A program made the translations under genes and the position numbers. From Nemertoderma westbladi (lineage: Eukaryota; Xenacoelomorpha; Nemertodermatida; Nemertodermatidae), in contig JAUCBJ010007522.1 of assembly GCA_032718475.1 (NCBI GenBank), forward strand, positions 1 to 62,000: a DNA stretch of 62,000 bases. The letters run 5' to 3'. The stretch's first letter is position 1; every line of letters starts with the position of its first letter. Positions 9,858 to 20,668 of this stretch are shown piece after piece. The notes beneath the pieces were generated by a model that saw only the letters and a list, made by a program, of their open reading frames with translations, did no database searches and was not told where the DNA came from.

Positions 9858-11218
9858 TAGTTTTTCTTGCGCAGACGGCGTTTACGCAGTTTTTTAAAGC
9901 TAGCAAGAGTCTTTTTCTCTTTGGGGCGAGCCACTTTACAAGGAGGGCTATAACTCCTGGGTGAAGGGTGCAATATGATTGCATCAGAAGGCGTGGGATT
10001 ATAGTCGGGGTATCCGCCGTTTCAATATGTTTCTCCTCGAGCTGATTTTCCTCCGCTCATCATTGGATACGTTCGTCTAAAACTCTCGCCGAGAATAGGG
10101 TCGTCCAAGTTCAATATCGTCTTAGAGACTATGGATTTCCCAATCGAACTGGGATAAAGCCAATCCGTTTACCGCTTGGACTTGCTGTTATAATTTAGGT
10201 TTATCTGAGCAAACGTAGATTTCTTTTCTGATCTTTGTAGAATAGCGTCTATCTCTTTTCGTACAACGCTCTCCTCCACCTTGATGACAGGTGGTATCGT
10301 GTTAAACGGGAACGATTCCGATTATACGATTGAATGGCGATATCGGGTGCCCGTGCCCCAATCCGGCCAGGTAAGATGGGCGGATATTTAGGGAGCCCAC
10401 AACCTGAGTGCCACCGACTAACGGTTCGGCTAACACTGGATCTCTGAACGGTAAGTACAGTTCGTGATAATCCGTGATACTGTTAGGATCAAGAGTCTGA
10501 GGTCTAACTAAGGAATGAGGAGGTCTGACCGAGCATTCCGGAACTCAGATCATAGGTCTACTCAAGGATCGCCTGAGTCGAGAGAGCGTGGGTAACACAT
10601 CGAACAAGTTTCTCCCGAAACTCCCGCAAACACAGCGAGCAAACCGCGTTCAAAGCAACGTCTCCACTGGTGTTCATGTCTTTCCGTTTGTTGGTTGGTC
10701 TTGGGCATTCATCGTAATAATACCAAGACACACGTCTTATAGGGGAAACGTGGGTGATATTTATTTGGTGTTACAATGCTTCTCTTCAAGAATTCTAAAT
10801 ATACGTTGGAGTTACCGAGTTTATCAGCTTCTTGAACGTCCTTTCTTTCGAGTCGATTTCGAATAGAATTTTCGCATTCGAATTTCAGTTTATTGTTACG
10901 ACTCCGCTGGGTATGATATTTAAATAAAACCATTTCCCTTTCGGTGTCTACATCATCGGTGTCGTGTAAATCAATAGGATGACCAGTAGTCAAGAAGTCC
11001 ATATACGTACCATTACGATGCGTATAGCGAGCAGTGAATTTTCTATAGTCCAATTCACGCGTAAGTTGCTCCTGGGACATTGGCGGTTCGATATAACGAC
11101 CATCATCCTCCGTAGTAGTTGGATCAGCGTCGCCGCGTATCAAGCTATCGACAAACGCTTGTAAAGGTAGAGTATATCTCTCCCTGATACCAAGATCATC
11201 TTCTATTAATTCAGTCAT
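9858..11218 (-). pseudogene. Degenerate ORF of unknown retroelement-like protein
   Basis: An N-terminal 169-aa frame starts at 11218 (MTELIEDDLG) and ends at 10709. A separate minus-strand frame ends at 9858 with a strongly basic tail (KKLRKRRLRKKN) preceded by a Pro/Ser-rich stretch. Frame breaks lie between them, including a stop near 10025. The N-terminal part is acidic, then rich in Arg/Asp/Glu. A short segment (DVDTEREMVLFKYH) is weakly reminiscent of DPDKEIARLYH in the exonuclease-element ORF at 39491. I do not recognise a family. A broken gag-like or captured gene is most likely. Confidence 0.4.
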
Positions 11219-12869
11219 ATCTGCTATACGAGTTCACCAATATTATAATGAGTTTATATATTGTTAGGCGAGCGGGCGTTGCTGCCTATTTCTCCCTTGC
11301 CCCCGGACAGTGTGAGATTCTCAGCGCCGATGTACCGCTGTCGCTGTACTTTCGCCAACGACGTAGCCGTACAACGACAACGATAACCGGCACAAGTCAC
11401 TCCACTGTCCGTCCCAAAGGCTTAGATGTACTTCAGGTTTTCCTTGGAGAGTTAGGTTACTTTCACGATTGCGACTAGCTACTGTAAACACACTTTAGCA
11501 GTAACATTCACCTATAAACTCACGAATACCACACAACTTGTCACAACTACACACATTCGGGCCATTTGTCCGTTAGTCAATGCCTTCCAGAATGTCACTG
11601 TATTATTATGTATCCTTGGATACTAGCAGTGCGCTATTTATTCCCTATGCTATTCAATGGGACAAGCTTTCTATTGTTCTTTTAACTCAATTCTAATTCT
11701 AGCGTGGTTGTTGCTATGGTGACATTATGTAAAGCTAGCGGTAGAATTAGGGTAATTCCAATGCATACAGATCTGGGATGTTATTTAATAGTAATTCTTT
11801 AATAGTCAATGTCCTGTTTTATACATGACTTTATGAATTTTATCGGCTATTGACTATGTTTGGGAGACTTTCGCACACTCATACGCATAATAAGATAAAT
11901 CTCCGCTCCCTTGATCTATTAATTAATGGAATTTTGGGAATGTTATAAATTGCGTAAAAATGGCAATTTATTAAATTCATTAAAAGGCATGAATTAAATT
12001 TTTTCCCTGAAATTTTATTATTTGATAATTAAATTGACATATTTTGATTCTAGAACATGTCTGGGGACACAAGATCCTTAATTCTATGACAATTGTCCTT
12101 TTAAGAATATCGGTAAATGCTACGATATCTTAATTGACTAGAATTGTTGAAGGATCTGAATTTTACAGATTTTGATTTATTAGATTTGCAAATATTAAAT
12201 AATTAATATTTGAGATGGGCACCGATTTATTCCAGAACTTGTCTGGGGACGTTAACCACTGATTCTATAATTTGTCTTTCAAGTATATCGGTGGGTGCCG
12301 CGATATCTTAATCGACTAGAATTACAGATGGTCAAAGGGTTTAACAGATTTATTTTGCGTTATACGCTACTGTTAAAGGGACATCACGCTACTATATGTA
12401 TTATTTAATATACGGTATGAGAGCAATATCGCACGAAGCAATGTCAGTGTGAAGAGGCAAGTCGTTTCCAAGGTCTACCCAGAGCTTGGTTTAGCCGAGA
12501 CACGAGGATCTGAACTTTGCATTCCTAATACTCTGCCTACCAATAATACTTGAATATAGTAGTGGCTTTATTGTACTTTAATAAGTACGGACATTTCATC
12601 TTACTGTAGTTACGTATTTATAATATAATACAGACAGTAAGGAAAGAGAAAAAATAATTATTTCTTCGCCGTCGCACTAAATATAATATAAGTAATTACG
12701 TACGCAATAAACACGAATATATTGCACTATTCTACAAAATAATCGCTAAATAATATTCTACTAAATTAAATAAAACGATTATAATAAAATTACGTAGTAA
12801 TACATACATAAATATAAAAATAATAAAATAATATAAAATAATAGAGTCACACACCCACTCCATATGTTG
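11219..12869. repeat. Gene-free region with a diverged tandem pair (12050-12150 and 12234-12325)
   Basis: No gene is supported. Two stretches about 180 bp apart share GTCTGGGGAC, TCTATGA/TCTATAA, ATATCGGT and GATATCTTAAT(T/C)GACTAG, indicating an old tandem duplication. It lies just downstream of the BEL/Pao ORF at 12870-17045 and could contain its degraded 3' LTR. I found no matching 5' copy. Confidence 0.45.
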
Positions 12870-15800
12870 TTACGTTATGGAGTCCCTAGATGTTTGAAGG
12901 ATTAGGGAGGTGGTCGTGGGAAGAGAATCTTGCCTTCCACAGTTTCCGGAGAGTCCTCCATTCCCTTCCGGTAAACACAAACGACCAGCTGGGCGATTGA
13001 GTCGCTGCATCCCGAATACAATTCCAGGTTTCCTCTTCGTCCTGGAATAGTGACGATAGAAACATCGCTCTAAGTGCACGACGGCCTTACAAAGCCGATT
13101 CCAGGAGCTATAGTGGTCCGTCGCTCCCTGCAGGAGAGGTGAGAGTCCCTGCGAGACGTCTGATGTTCCAGAGCTCCAATCGCTCTCTCTGATCTTCATG
13201 AAGGATCCACTCGCGGTGGGGAGGTCCAGATCCACGGCGTCGTCCCTGGCAATATGTAATACCGACAGATCTATCCCGGGTTCAAATAACTCCGCTCCAC
13301 CCGTCCGGGTTTTAGGTTTAACTTTCTCCGCTCCCTTGGCTGGTCTAATCTCAGTCGGAGTAAGATGGGGAGGCCATTCATCCTCCTTACTCAGGAAGTC
13401 GGGTTCACCTAACCGGTCTGTAGTATCTGTCAGTTCTTGAGGAGTTGCTCCTCTGGAAGCGATGTCAGTTGGATTAAACTTCTTGGGGCAATATCTCCAT
13501 TGATCTACATTGGAGCTAATATCGTCATTATCTGAGGAGTATGGTGTTCCCTCAGTTGGGTCGTCTCCCTCACTAGTATCATCTTCCCATTCACTCACCT
13601 GGCGGACGCGATCTTGAAGCAGTCTTTCTCTGAGCGTTCTTCGGGAAGGTCCAGTAAGGTACCAACCTACTCTAGTTCTTACCGCATAGGTCTGAAGTGG
13701 TTGCGGTTGAGCAGGTCGTTTCTCCAATGTCTCCAGCACCTCATGTGCGTTTTGACCGATTAATATTTGTACTCCAGGATAATCAGTGTCGAATCTAGGG
13801 ATGTTAAGTTGTTGGGCATGATCATCTTCGTCCCAATTATAAGGTTCCACTTGGGTGGTAGCGAAGTTCTTTATTGCCACCATTTTGACTGACCTTATAC
13901 TGTATTCTCCTAGTTTATCCTGTGGAGTGGACAACTCACCTATATAATAGTCGGCAGCTACAGCAGATTTCCAAACCTGCATGATCCCTGATATGTTTAG
14001 CTTGGTTCGGAACTTGGGTTGTCCAGTAAAGATGTCTTCGGCTAGTTCTTTATCGATGAATGTTCCTGTGCTGCCGGAGTCCAGGAGGGCGTTCACTATA
14101 TAGCTCTTCTGAGGTCCGTGGACCCGTAACTGGACTACAGGAAATTCTCGGATTCCTATATTGGAAGTTGGCGCTTTCCAAGATGGTTGTTGATCTGAAG
14201 TAGTTAGGGTGAGGTCGCTGTCTGTGTCTTTCTCATACATGAGTGCTCGATACACTGCGGTGGTGTTTATTAAGTAACAGGATTCGTTTTCGTCGGAGAA
14301 CTCGTCCGTATAGAATCCTTCCATCTCAGATTGATCAGTGTCGTTCACATCACTGAATTGGACATGTAGTTCGGACTCACTTACCTGACTCGGGCTGTTT
14401 CGTTCGAATTCCGTGTGCAACAAGATATGATGTTTTGCGCCGCACTTTGCACACCTTGCGTCGGAGTAACAGGTTCGCCGTTGGTGTCCTCGTCTGAGGC
14501 AATTATAACACAACCGCTTATCCCACATGACTTCACGTCTATCCTTTAGTGATTTCCTCAGGAATTTATCACACGCATTTAAACGGTGGGGCCCGTCGCA
14601 CAGCACACATTTCGGCTTGATGTTACTTACTTTAACCTGTGCTATGTGGTGCACACTTGTTCTTTCCTCGGGCTTTCTCACCTGAATTCTTTTAGGAGAC
14701 GTAGGAGGGGTTTTTTGTACCGGTTCCCTTCTGTCATTGGGTCGAGACTTGGATTTACTTACCTGATCTTTAGGCATTTTATTGACATAATAAGATCTGT
14801 CAGTGTCTTTCCCGCTGTCCTCTCCTTGAGAAGTTTGGCTTTCACCGTCGTCGGTATAACATACTGGTGTTACCCTTCTCCTAGAAACGGGTTTCTCACT
14901 TACCTTACTTTCCGCTGTCTTCTCTCTGGACTGCTTTATGTGCTGTAATTTCACCTCGCTATCCAAGAATGACATGAGATCAGCCATGGTAGGGTCTCGT
15001 TGTTGTTGTTCCATCATATATAACACCTTCTTGTCCCAGCGTGTACCTACTCCACCCTTGGGCAAAGTAGATGCTAAGGCTCCTACAACCATAGAATTCT
15101 GGTATTCATGAGACTTACCTAACCAATCTAGTTGTCTACAGATCTCCTGAATCTCATCGGAAAACTCTATAATCCCGCTGCTAAGAAACTTTCGGGGCGC
15201 CATTAATTTCGCATATAAATACCTAGCTATGTTAGTCCTATTACCATACCTGATGTTTAGTGTATCCCAAACTTGTCTTAATCCATCTGGATGTCCAATA
15301 AATTTTAACGCCATTGACTTGGGAGGTCCTTCCAAACACTCGATGAGGAATCTAAGTTTCTCTCCATTAGATAGTACAGAGTTCTGTATGTTATCTTTAT
15401 AATATTCATTAAAAGGTAACCATTTCATCTCATCTCCATTGAACTTGACGATCTCTCCCACCTTTACCGCTTGCCGGGCTTCGGTTCTAGCCATTTGGCG
15501 CGTAAAACTTTCTTGGGCCATCGTGTTATTTAATATCGACTTATCGGTATATAAATTTCTCGGATTATGATCAGTTCTATAGGGAATGTCATTATCAACA
15601 GGTCTATAATTACCCTTAATAGGGTTCACTATAGGAGTTTCTACTTCGCTAGCAGTATATATGCGTGTAGGCTCCACACCTTGCGCATGAGATACTTCAG
15701 ACCTAACAGGTTGACACATTGTTACTGAGGGTGGTGGTATACCCCTTTGTGTATTTACTAATTTATCGCGTTCGAGCGCGATACTTTGCTGCACTTCTTG

Positions 15801-17045
15801 CAACTCTAGTCTACTTTCCCTTACTGTGCCCTTGAATTGCTGAACAGTCTCCTGCATCTGCCCGAGCAGGAGATCCATCCCCCGCCGTCTCTCGTCCACC
15901 CATTCGACCGCCGAAGCGGGAGTCGCCAACGTTGTAGCGGGCGGACGAGGGACAACGGGCGACAAATCATGAATATTTCGCTCGGGGTCCAGGACCTGAA
16001 CTGTCTCCTGGGCAGTTCTACTGGGCACAGGTAGCTTAGTGCTATGCAGAGGGAATTTAGAGGTAGCTTCAGGGAGCACAGGTGTATCTATCACCGAAGG
16101 GGTGATTTCAAGAACAGGCCTAATTATTTCAGGCTCATCTACTATAGTAGGGAGTCTTTCTATTTTAATTATTTGGTCTGTGGGCTCTGTACTACCTAAG
16201 TTGGTGTTATTTAGTTGCCTTCTAACAGCTGGAGGCAAATCAGGCAATTTCTGACGGTGGAATGTTCTTTTACGTCTGCTTAGACGAGATCTATTTCCTT
16301 TGCCTTCAGTATCAGTGGTATCGCCTTCCTCAGATGATGTATATCCCTGTCTTTTGGGAGTAGATCGATTCATCATCTGCATATTACTAGCTGTTAACTG
16401 TTTATTTATGCAGTCTTGATTCTCCTGAATGTTTTCCAATTCTAATTGGATGGTTTCTTCAGCCGCTCTCCGTTCTGCTTCTGCCACTGCCTCCGCCGCT
16501 TTTCTTTCCGCTTCGGCCGCTGCCATTGCCGCCTTTCTTTCTGCTTCTGCCGCTGCCATTGCCGCCTTTCTTTCTGCTTCTGCCGCTTTTGCCTCTGCCG
16601 CTGCCTTTGCCGCTGCCGCTGCCGCTTTTCTTTCAGCTTCGGCCGCTTTTGCCTCTGCCGCTGCCTCTGCCGCTGCCGCTTTTCTTTCTGCTTCTGCAGC
16701 TACCACTGCTGCTTTCTTTCTGTCTTCTATGCGTTTTTTCTTTACTTGTTCTTCTTGGACTCGTGTCAGGCGGAGTTGTTCATCAAATTTAGCCTGATTC
16801 GCAGCCCTCATTTCCACATCGATGGCATCCAACACAAGCTTGGTTCCTTCACTATTAGGGCTAAGTCCCTCTAACCTTCTCCTCAACTCGTCATCACCTA
16901 AAAAACGTTGATAGTCTGACAGATAGATGTCAATGGCATCCCTCTTATGCGGTTTCTCTGCTGTCGCTTCGCTTTCTTCTTGAGAAAAAGTGGCGTCGGT
17001 TGATTCTTCATAGGTTGGCCGTTCATCATAAACCGTATCCGCCAT
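12870..17045 (-). CDS. gag-pro: BEL/Pao Gag-protease polyprotein with RT/RNase H deleted
   Basis: A 1391-aa frame starting at ATG 17045. Order: acidic N-terminus; Ala/Glu/Lys-rich coiled coil (about 83-205); a DUF1759-type Pao Gag domain (about 515-625, VKFNGDEMKWLPF...); zinc knuckles near 820-870 (C-x2-C-x3-H-x4-C, then CYNCLRRGHQRRTC, then C-x2-C-x4-H-x4-H); and an aspartic protease with LLDSGSTGTF near 987, followed by the A17-like VGWYLTGPS segment. After an acidic linker the frame jumps near 13510 to WRYCPKKFNPTDIASRG, which in full elements lies after RNase H, then to HYSSWNRLCK and an out-of-frame tail. RT, RNase H and most of the integrase are therefore missing while the frame stays open. 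It would encode particles and a protease but cannot reverse transcribe itself. Confidence 0.85.
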   Translation of the reverse strand: MADTVYDERPTYEESTDATFSQEESEATAEKPHKRDAIDIYLSDYQRFLGDDELRRRLEGLSPNSEGTKLVLDAIDVEMRAANQAKFDEQLRLTRVQEEQVKKKRIEDRKKAAVVAAEAERKAAAAEAAAEAKAAEAERKAAAAAAKAAAEAKAAEAERKAAMAAAEAERKAAMAAAEAERKAAEAVAEAERRAAEETIQLELENIQENQDCINKQLTASNMQMMNRSTPKRQGYTSSEEGDTTDTEGKGNRSRLSRRKRTFHRQKLPDLPPAVRRQLNNTNLGSTEPTDQIIKIERLPTIVDEPEIIRPVLEITPSVIDTPVLPEATSKFPLHSTKLPVPSRTAQETVQVLDPERNIHDLSPVVPRPPATTLATPASAVEWVDERRRGMDLLLGQMQETVQQFKGTVRESRLELQEVQQSIALERDKLVNTQRGIPPPSVTMCQPVRSEVSHAQGVEPTRIYTASEVETPIVNPIKGNYRPVDNDIPYRTDHNPRNLYTDKSILNNTMAQESFTRQMARTEARQAVKVGEIVKFNGDEMKWLPFNEYYKDNIQNSVLSNGEKLRFLIECLEGPPKSMALKFIGHPDGLRQVWDTLNIRYGNRTNIARYLYAKLMAPRKFLSSGIIEFSDEIQEICRQLDWLGKSHEYQNSMVVGALASTLPKGGVGTRWDKKVLYMMEQQQRDPTMADLMSFLDSEVKLQHIKQSREKTAESKVSEKPVSRRRVTPVCYTDDGESQTSQGEDSGKDTDRSYYVNKMPKDQVSKSKSRPNDRREPVQKTPPTSPKRIQVRKPEERTSVHHIAQVKVSNIKPKCVLCDGPHRLNACDKFLRKSLKDRREVMWDKRLCYNCLRRGHQRRTCYSDARCAKCGAKHHILLHTEFERNSPSQVSESELHVQFSDVNDTDQSEMEGFYTDEFSDENESCYLINTTAVYRALMYEKDTDSDLTLTTSDQQPSWKAPTSNIGIREFPVVQLRVHGPQKSYIVNALLDSGSTGTFIDKELAEDIFTGQPKFRTKLNISGIMQVWKSAVAADYYIGELSTPQDKLGEYSIRSVKMVAIKNFATTQVEPYNWDEDDHAQQLNIPRFDTDYPGVQILIGQNAHEVLETLEKRPAQPQPLQTYAVRTRVGWYLTGPSRRTLRERLLQDRVRQVSEWEDDTSEGDDPTEGTPYSSDNDDISSNVDQWRYCPKKFNPTDIASRGATPQELTDTTDRLGEPDFLSKEDEWPPHLTPTEIRPAKGAEKVKPKTRTGGAELFEPGIDLSVLHIARDDAVDLDLPTASGSFMKIRESDWSSGTSDVSQGLSPLLQGATDHYSSWNRLCKAVVHLERCFYRHYSRTKRKPGIVFGMQRLNRPAGRLCLPEGNGGLSGNCGRQDSLPTTTSLILQTSRDSIT

Positions 17046-17057
17046 CTTCGCTCCGCG

Positions 17058-17390
17058 TTAGGGCGTCCGCTCAACAGTATCCGAACTACTGGAGCTGTCG
17101 GACCGCTGAGAAATAAGTTCTTGGCTCGCGGGTTGTTGCTGTTCTGCTGCTTCTTGGTCTCGCTTGACCTGAGCTCGAGTGCCTATGATGGACCTACGAT
17201 GTTGGACCAGCCTCGGTTCTGTTATTACTACTGTAGGGATGACCTTGCTTACAGTAGGAGGGGACTTGGACTTTGGTCTTAGACGCTCTATACTCTTAGC
17301 TGAGTCCCAGATCTTTTTAAGACCCTGTCTAACACTCATTCTAGCACTTTCTAAGAGGCTATCTGACAATGTTTGTTTTGTGTCAGACAT
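17058..17390 (-). CDS. Small leader ORF upstream of BEL/Pao gag
   Basis: A 110-aa frame with an ATG start, ending 12 bp before the large Gag ORF on the same strand. It has a basic, helix-prone N-terminal half (QGLKKIWDSAKSIERLR) and a Gln/Ser-rich acidic tail. The short motif KKIW followed by a basic helix also occurs in the gag-like pseudogene at 20669-21642, which suggests a shared leader protein. Function is unknown; it may be the N-terminal part of Gag separated by a frameshift. Confidence 0.55.
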   Translation of the reverse strand: MSDTKQTLSDSLLESARMSVRQGLKKIWDSAKSIERLRPKSKSPPTVSKVIPTVVITEPRLVQHRRSIIGTRAQVKRDQEAAEQQQPASQELISQRSDSSSSSDTVERTP

Positions 17391-17531
17391 GTTTGTTTGA
17401 TTGTACAGTTGAATGCCTACTGCTATATTACAGTCTAAGCAAGTCTAGTAATTCAGCATTAACTGCTAGCCTAGTAATTAATTACCGATACTGCTACTCA
17501 GTGTAGCGTGATATATATATAATATATTAGA

Positions 17532-17780
17532 ATACCGGTATGCTTATGGTATATAGAAGTATTATTACAGACTAGGTTTTTCACAAAATACCGGTATATA
17601 ATTTTAGCACAAAAATATATATAAATATATAATAGGCCTATCGTGGATACCGGTATGCAGTTTACACTTATAGTATATATAAGTATAATTATTAACTAAA
17701 ATTAATTACAGAATACCGGTATGATTTCAACCTAAAATTTATAGAAATAAATATAATAAGCCTATTGTAAATACCGGTAT
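17532..17780. repeat. Five-copy ATACCGGTAT array upstream of BEL/Pao gag
   Basis: The palindrome ATACCGGTAT occurs at 17532, 17588, 17647, 17713 and 17771, spaced 56-66 bp. Adjacent sequence shows that the array is two dimeric units of about 120 bp: one half carries TTATGGTATATA-like words, the other AGGCCTAT or AAGCCTAT. It lies 140-390 bp upstream of the small leader ORF, in what would be the 5' leader of the element. Two copies of the same palindrome precede the Gag-like ORF at 36044. Confidence 0.75.
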
Positions 17781-18789
17781 GTCAATTATTTTAGAATAAT
17801 TGAATTTCTGAATTTTAAGGGTTACTTGGTTACTTTAACTTACTTTATTACCGTTATTTAAGCAGTAGTCCAACTGATATTGAGACCTAATTGTTGTATG
17901 GCAGGCCTACTATTTATAAATCGTTTGAGTTGATTTATAATATATATACCCGTTTTAATGGGTTTTGTCAATGTTTGAAATAAATGTTATTATTTCTGGG
18001 GAGTAATCACTACACAAAGCGGTGCGCTTTCAGTGAAGTGTTACTTATAGGACACTAAAACAAATAATTCTAATTTACCTAAGTTACTTAATACTACAAA
18101 TTACGTACGATTCGGGTTGAGATTACAATCTCTAAATAAACACAAAAATTTACAAAAAACACAAAATACGAATTTTTAGGGTAATTTTACAAGAAGTCTA
18201 CAAACCAGCCTAACAAAGGGTTAGAAATCTGGTTATTACAACGGACAGGGTACTGCGGTATTTGAAAATAATACGTAGTAGTAAATACACTGCGTTGTCC
18301 AGTTAGGAAAATACCACCGCCTGACGACCTATAGCCGTATCGCTATAGGTACTACGTTATGTATCACGGAGTGTCCCTACCTAGAGGTTAATAGAGCTAA
18401 TCGAACGTGCCTATCAACCACTTTACAACACAAATATAATGCCTACACTAATTACTTTCGGAAAGCACTGTACACTAAACCCTAAATTAGGTACGAGTAC
18501 TTGTACAACATATAATCAGTAGTTAAATATACTTGAACAGCTAAAAGAACCACGGCATCTGCTGGAGTGACCGGTGCACAAAATCACCAGTCTTTACCTA
18601 CGCCAAGCAGCCCGTGTAGTACCGGGGTTAGTTTAACTATAACGGTATGTATAACAAACACAATTACTGTAGGAACAAACTTGGGGAATGAATGTTGCGA
18701 ATAATCGCATAAACTCTGAATAATAAATATTACGCTACGCGTACAAACTACTCAAACAAAATGCAGACCAAATACTGACAGACTACTAT
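17781..18789. other. Gene-free region between BEL/Pao leader and LTR-like copy
   Basis: No reading frame or RNA gene is supported. It has AT-rich stretches and a short imperfect inverted repeat around CTATAGC...GCTATAG near 18332-18350. It probably belongs to the 5' end of the minus-strand BEL/Pao element. Confidence 0.4.
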
Positions 18790-19750
18790 CAAGCCTAAAT
18801 GTAAGGGCCGGACTGCGTTGAACGATGAGCTGGGCCAATCATAGGGCACGAAGCACTTTATTGCTCAATTGTGAAGCTGTGGAAAATTCTGTTTAGTTTC
18901 CATGTGCAATTTCTAGTATAAAAAGGCCGGTTTGCCTTCGGTTATCACCCTTATGTTATGTCACTTCTTACCACTTTGTAAAACTCTTATTCTTGTAAAA
19001 TTTAGTTTATTTCGGTTTCTTGTTGAAACTTGTTTGATAATTCTTTTGTAAAACTGTAAATATACTGCAAATTCCTGACATGTTTTCTTTTGGTCCAACT
19101 TCGGGACAGCCGAACATCAGGGAGATGGCAGCCTAGACCGTTAGGCCGTAAGCAACGCAGGGAAGGGATGTCCACAACACGCTAGCGCCCACATTGGATC
19201 GACCGCGCACCCCCTTTGCCCCTTCGAAATGCTCAACTTGCTATGCAGCGCCCGCTTTGTGAGAAAGGTAAGACTTTGTTCGACGCCCTTGCCCGCCGTA
19301 AGACCTATAGATCAGGGTAAGCATGACACCGTACTGGACGCCGCAAATTTAGGATCAAATAATTATATCCAGACACCCCCCCTTTTGTCAGTCCTACGAA
19401 CCCCTGGGTTAACCTGTACTTCCTACAGGTGCGAACTATTGCCATTCGTCAGTACGCGAGTACATATTAGGTACGGACAGCATACGTTCCATAATTTAGT
19501 GATTCATAGCACTGACTGTTTGGTACCGGTTCGCTTTGTAGAACGTACATTAGTACCCCCCCCCCCCCTGTCTGGAGTTAGCTATTTGATCAGGCAAGGA
19601 GTATTTCTGCTACCGGCACACTGCTTGGCCTAGGGAGGTTTATTAATATCCTACCGCGCCTTGCCACGTACTGATAGGTATTGCTGCTAACTACCGCAGC
19701 AACAAAGTTCTAGAATTAAATTAGTATACCAGATCAGCTAACGTACGGTA
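18790..19750 (+). repeat. LTR-like repeat, family B, plus-strand copy
   Basis: It carries GCTGGGCCAATCATAG, then TATAAAAAG at 18917-18925, then GGTTTGCCTTCGGTTATCAC, an arrangement like U3/R of an LTR. The following 700 bp (TTGTTCGACGCCCTTGCCC, CGCCTTGCCACGTACTG, CCGCAGCAACAAAGTTC, ATACCAGATCAGCTA) match the reverse complement of about 28600-29500. Boundaries are approximate because I could not find clean TG...CA ends or a target duplication. A 15-C run lies at about 19555-19569. Confidence 0.55.
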
Positions 19751-20668
19751 GCGATTAACCCCTATTCTTATCTTACAACCAGAATCTGGTATTAGTGCCG
19801 ATCACGGGTGTAGTTACTAACACTGTGGTTGCCCATTGGGTTGTGGATAGGAAGGAGAGAGCTTTGACGTCATTCGTGAGTATAAAGTTCTACAAACGCG
19901 ACTAGTTTATTTTAGTAGCTAGCGCACGGTATCATTTTAGTCAGAAAATCACTAAAACCTAGTAAAAGGAATTACACGAAATTGTTTTATTTGTAACACA
20001 CCCACACACACACGCCCTAAAACATATTGCCCTTAAAGTTCTACTAGCTATAGCGTACTATACATTACTTTAGGTGGAAATTGTCTGTATTTGCAAAATT
20101 AGGATCTGATTTAGTTGCGGCGATAAGGAGTATTTCATTTCGTTATTAAACTGTTGGTTTCTGTCCAGCAGTTATTGTTACATTTAGGCTTGACCCTTTA
20201 GACTGATTTCGTACAGGGGGATCAGTTATTGTTACATTTAGGTACGACCCCTTTTCGACTGATTTAGGACTGTCAGTGTTGTTACGCTAGGTCTGTTAAC
20301 CCACTAGCTCGTATATAAACCATATAAATCACACCGCGGCAAGTTACTGTATTTAGGACTGTCAGTGATAGTTAGGATTCGCTGCGCGGGGATTGTTTTC
20401 CCGTGAGTTTGGTCTGTTACTGTAACTGTACATCTGCCTCACCGGTTAGAGAACAGGTATCCTTCTGTCTAGTACGTAGGCATTCGACCCGCTCACGTAC
20501 ATAGAATAGATACAAGGCTCTGTTCCTCGCCAGTAGTCGTTTGTGTACTGTATCTGTTTGTTTAGATATCCTGGACTGGGATTTGTTGTCAGATACTGTA
20601 CGAGCCCGTATACATTACTAGAGTCTCATAGTAAGATACATCGTTACTAGGATCTGGTAAGCGGTATA
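19751..20668. other. Gene-free region with short direct repeats
   Basis: No gene seen. CAGTTATTGTTACATTTAGG is present twice about 55 bp apart (near 20168 and 20224), and ATTTAGGACTGTCAGTG twice (near 20264 and 20351). It lies downstream of the minus-strand gag-like pseudogene. Confidence 0.4.

Noticed and set aside
16429-16874. Long plus-strand frames (122, 142 and 88 aa) rich in Ala, Cys/Phe or Pro/Leu
   Set aside because: They are antisense shadows of the Ala/Glu/Lys coiled coil in the BEL/Pao Gag ORF; the GCN-rich codons remove stops on the other strand.
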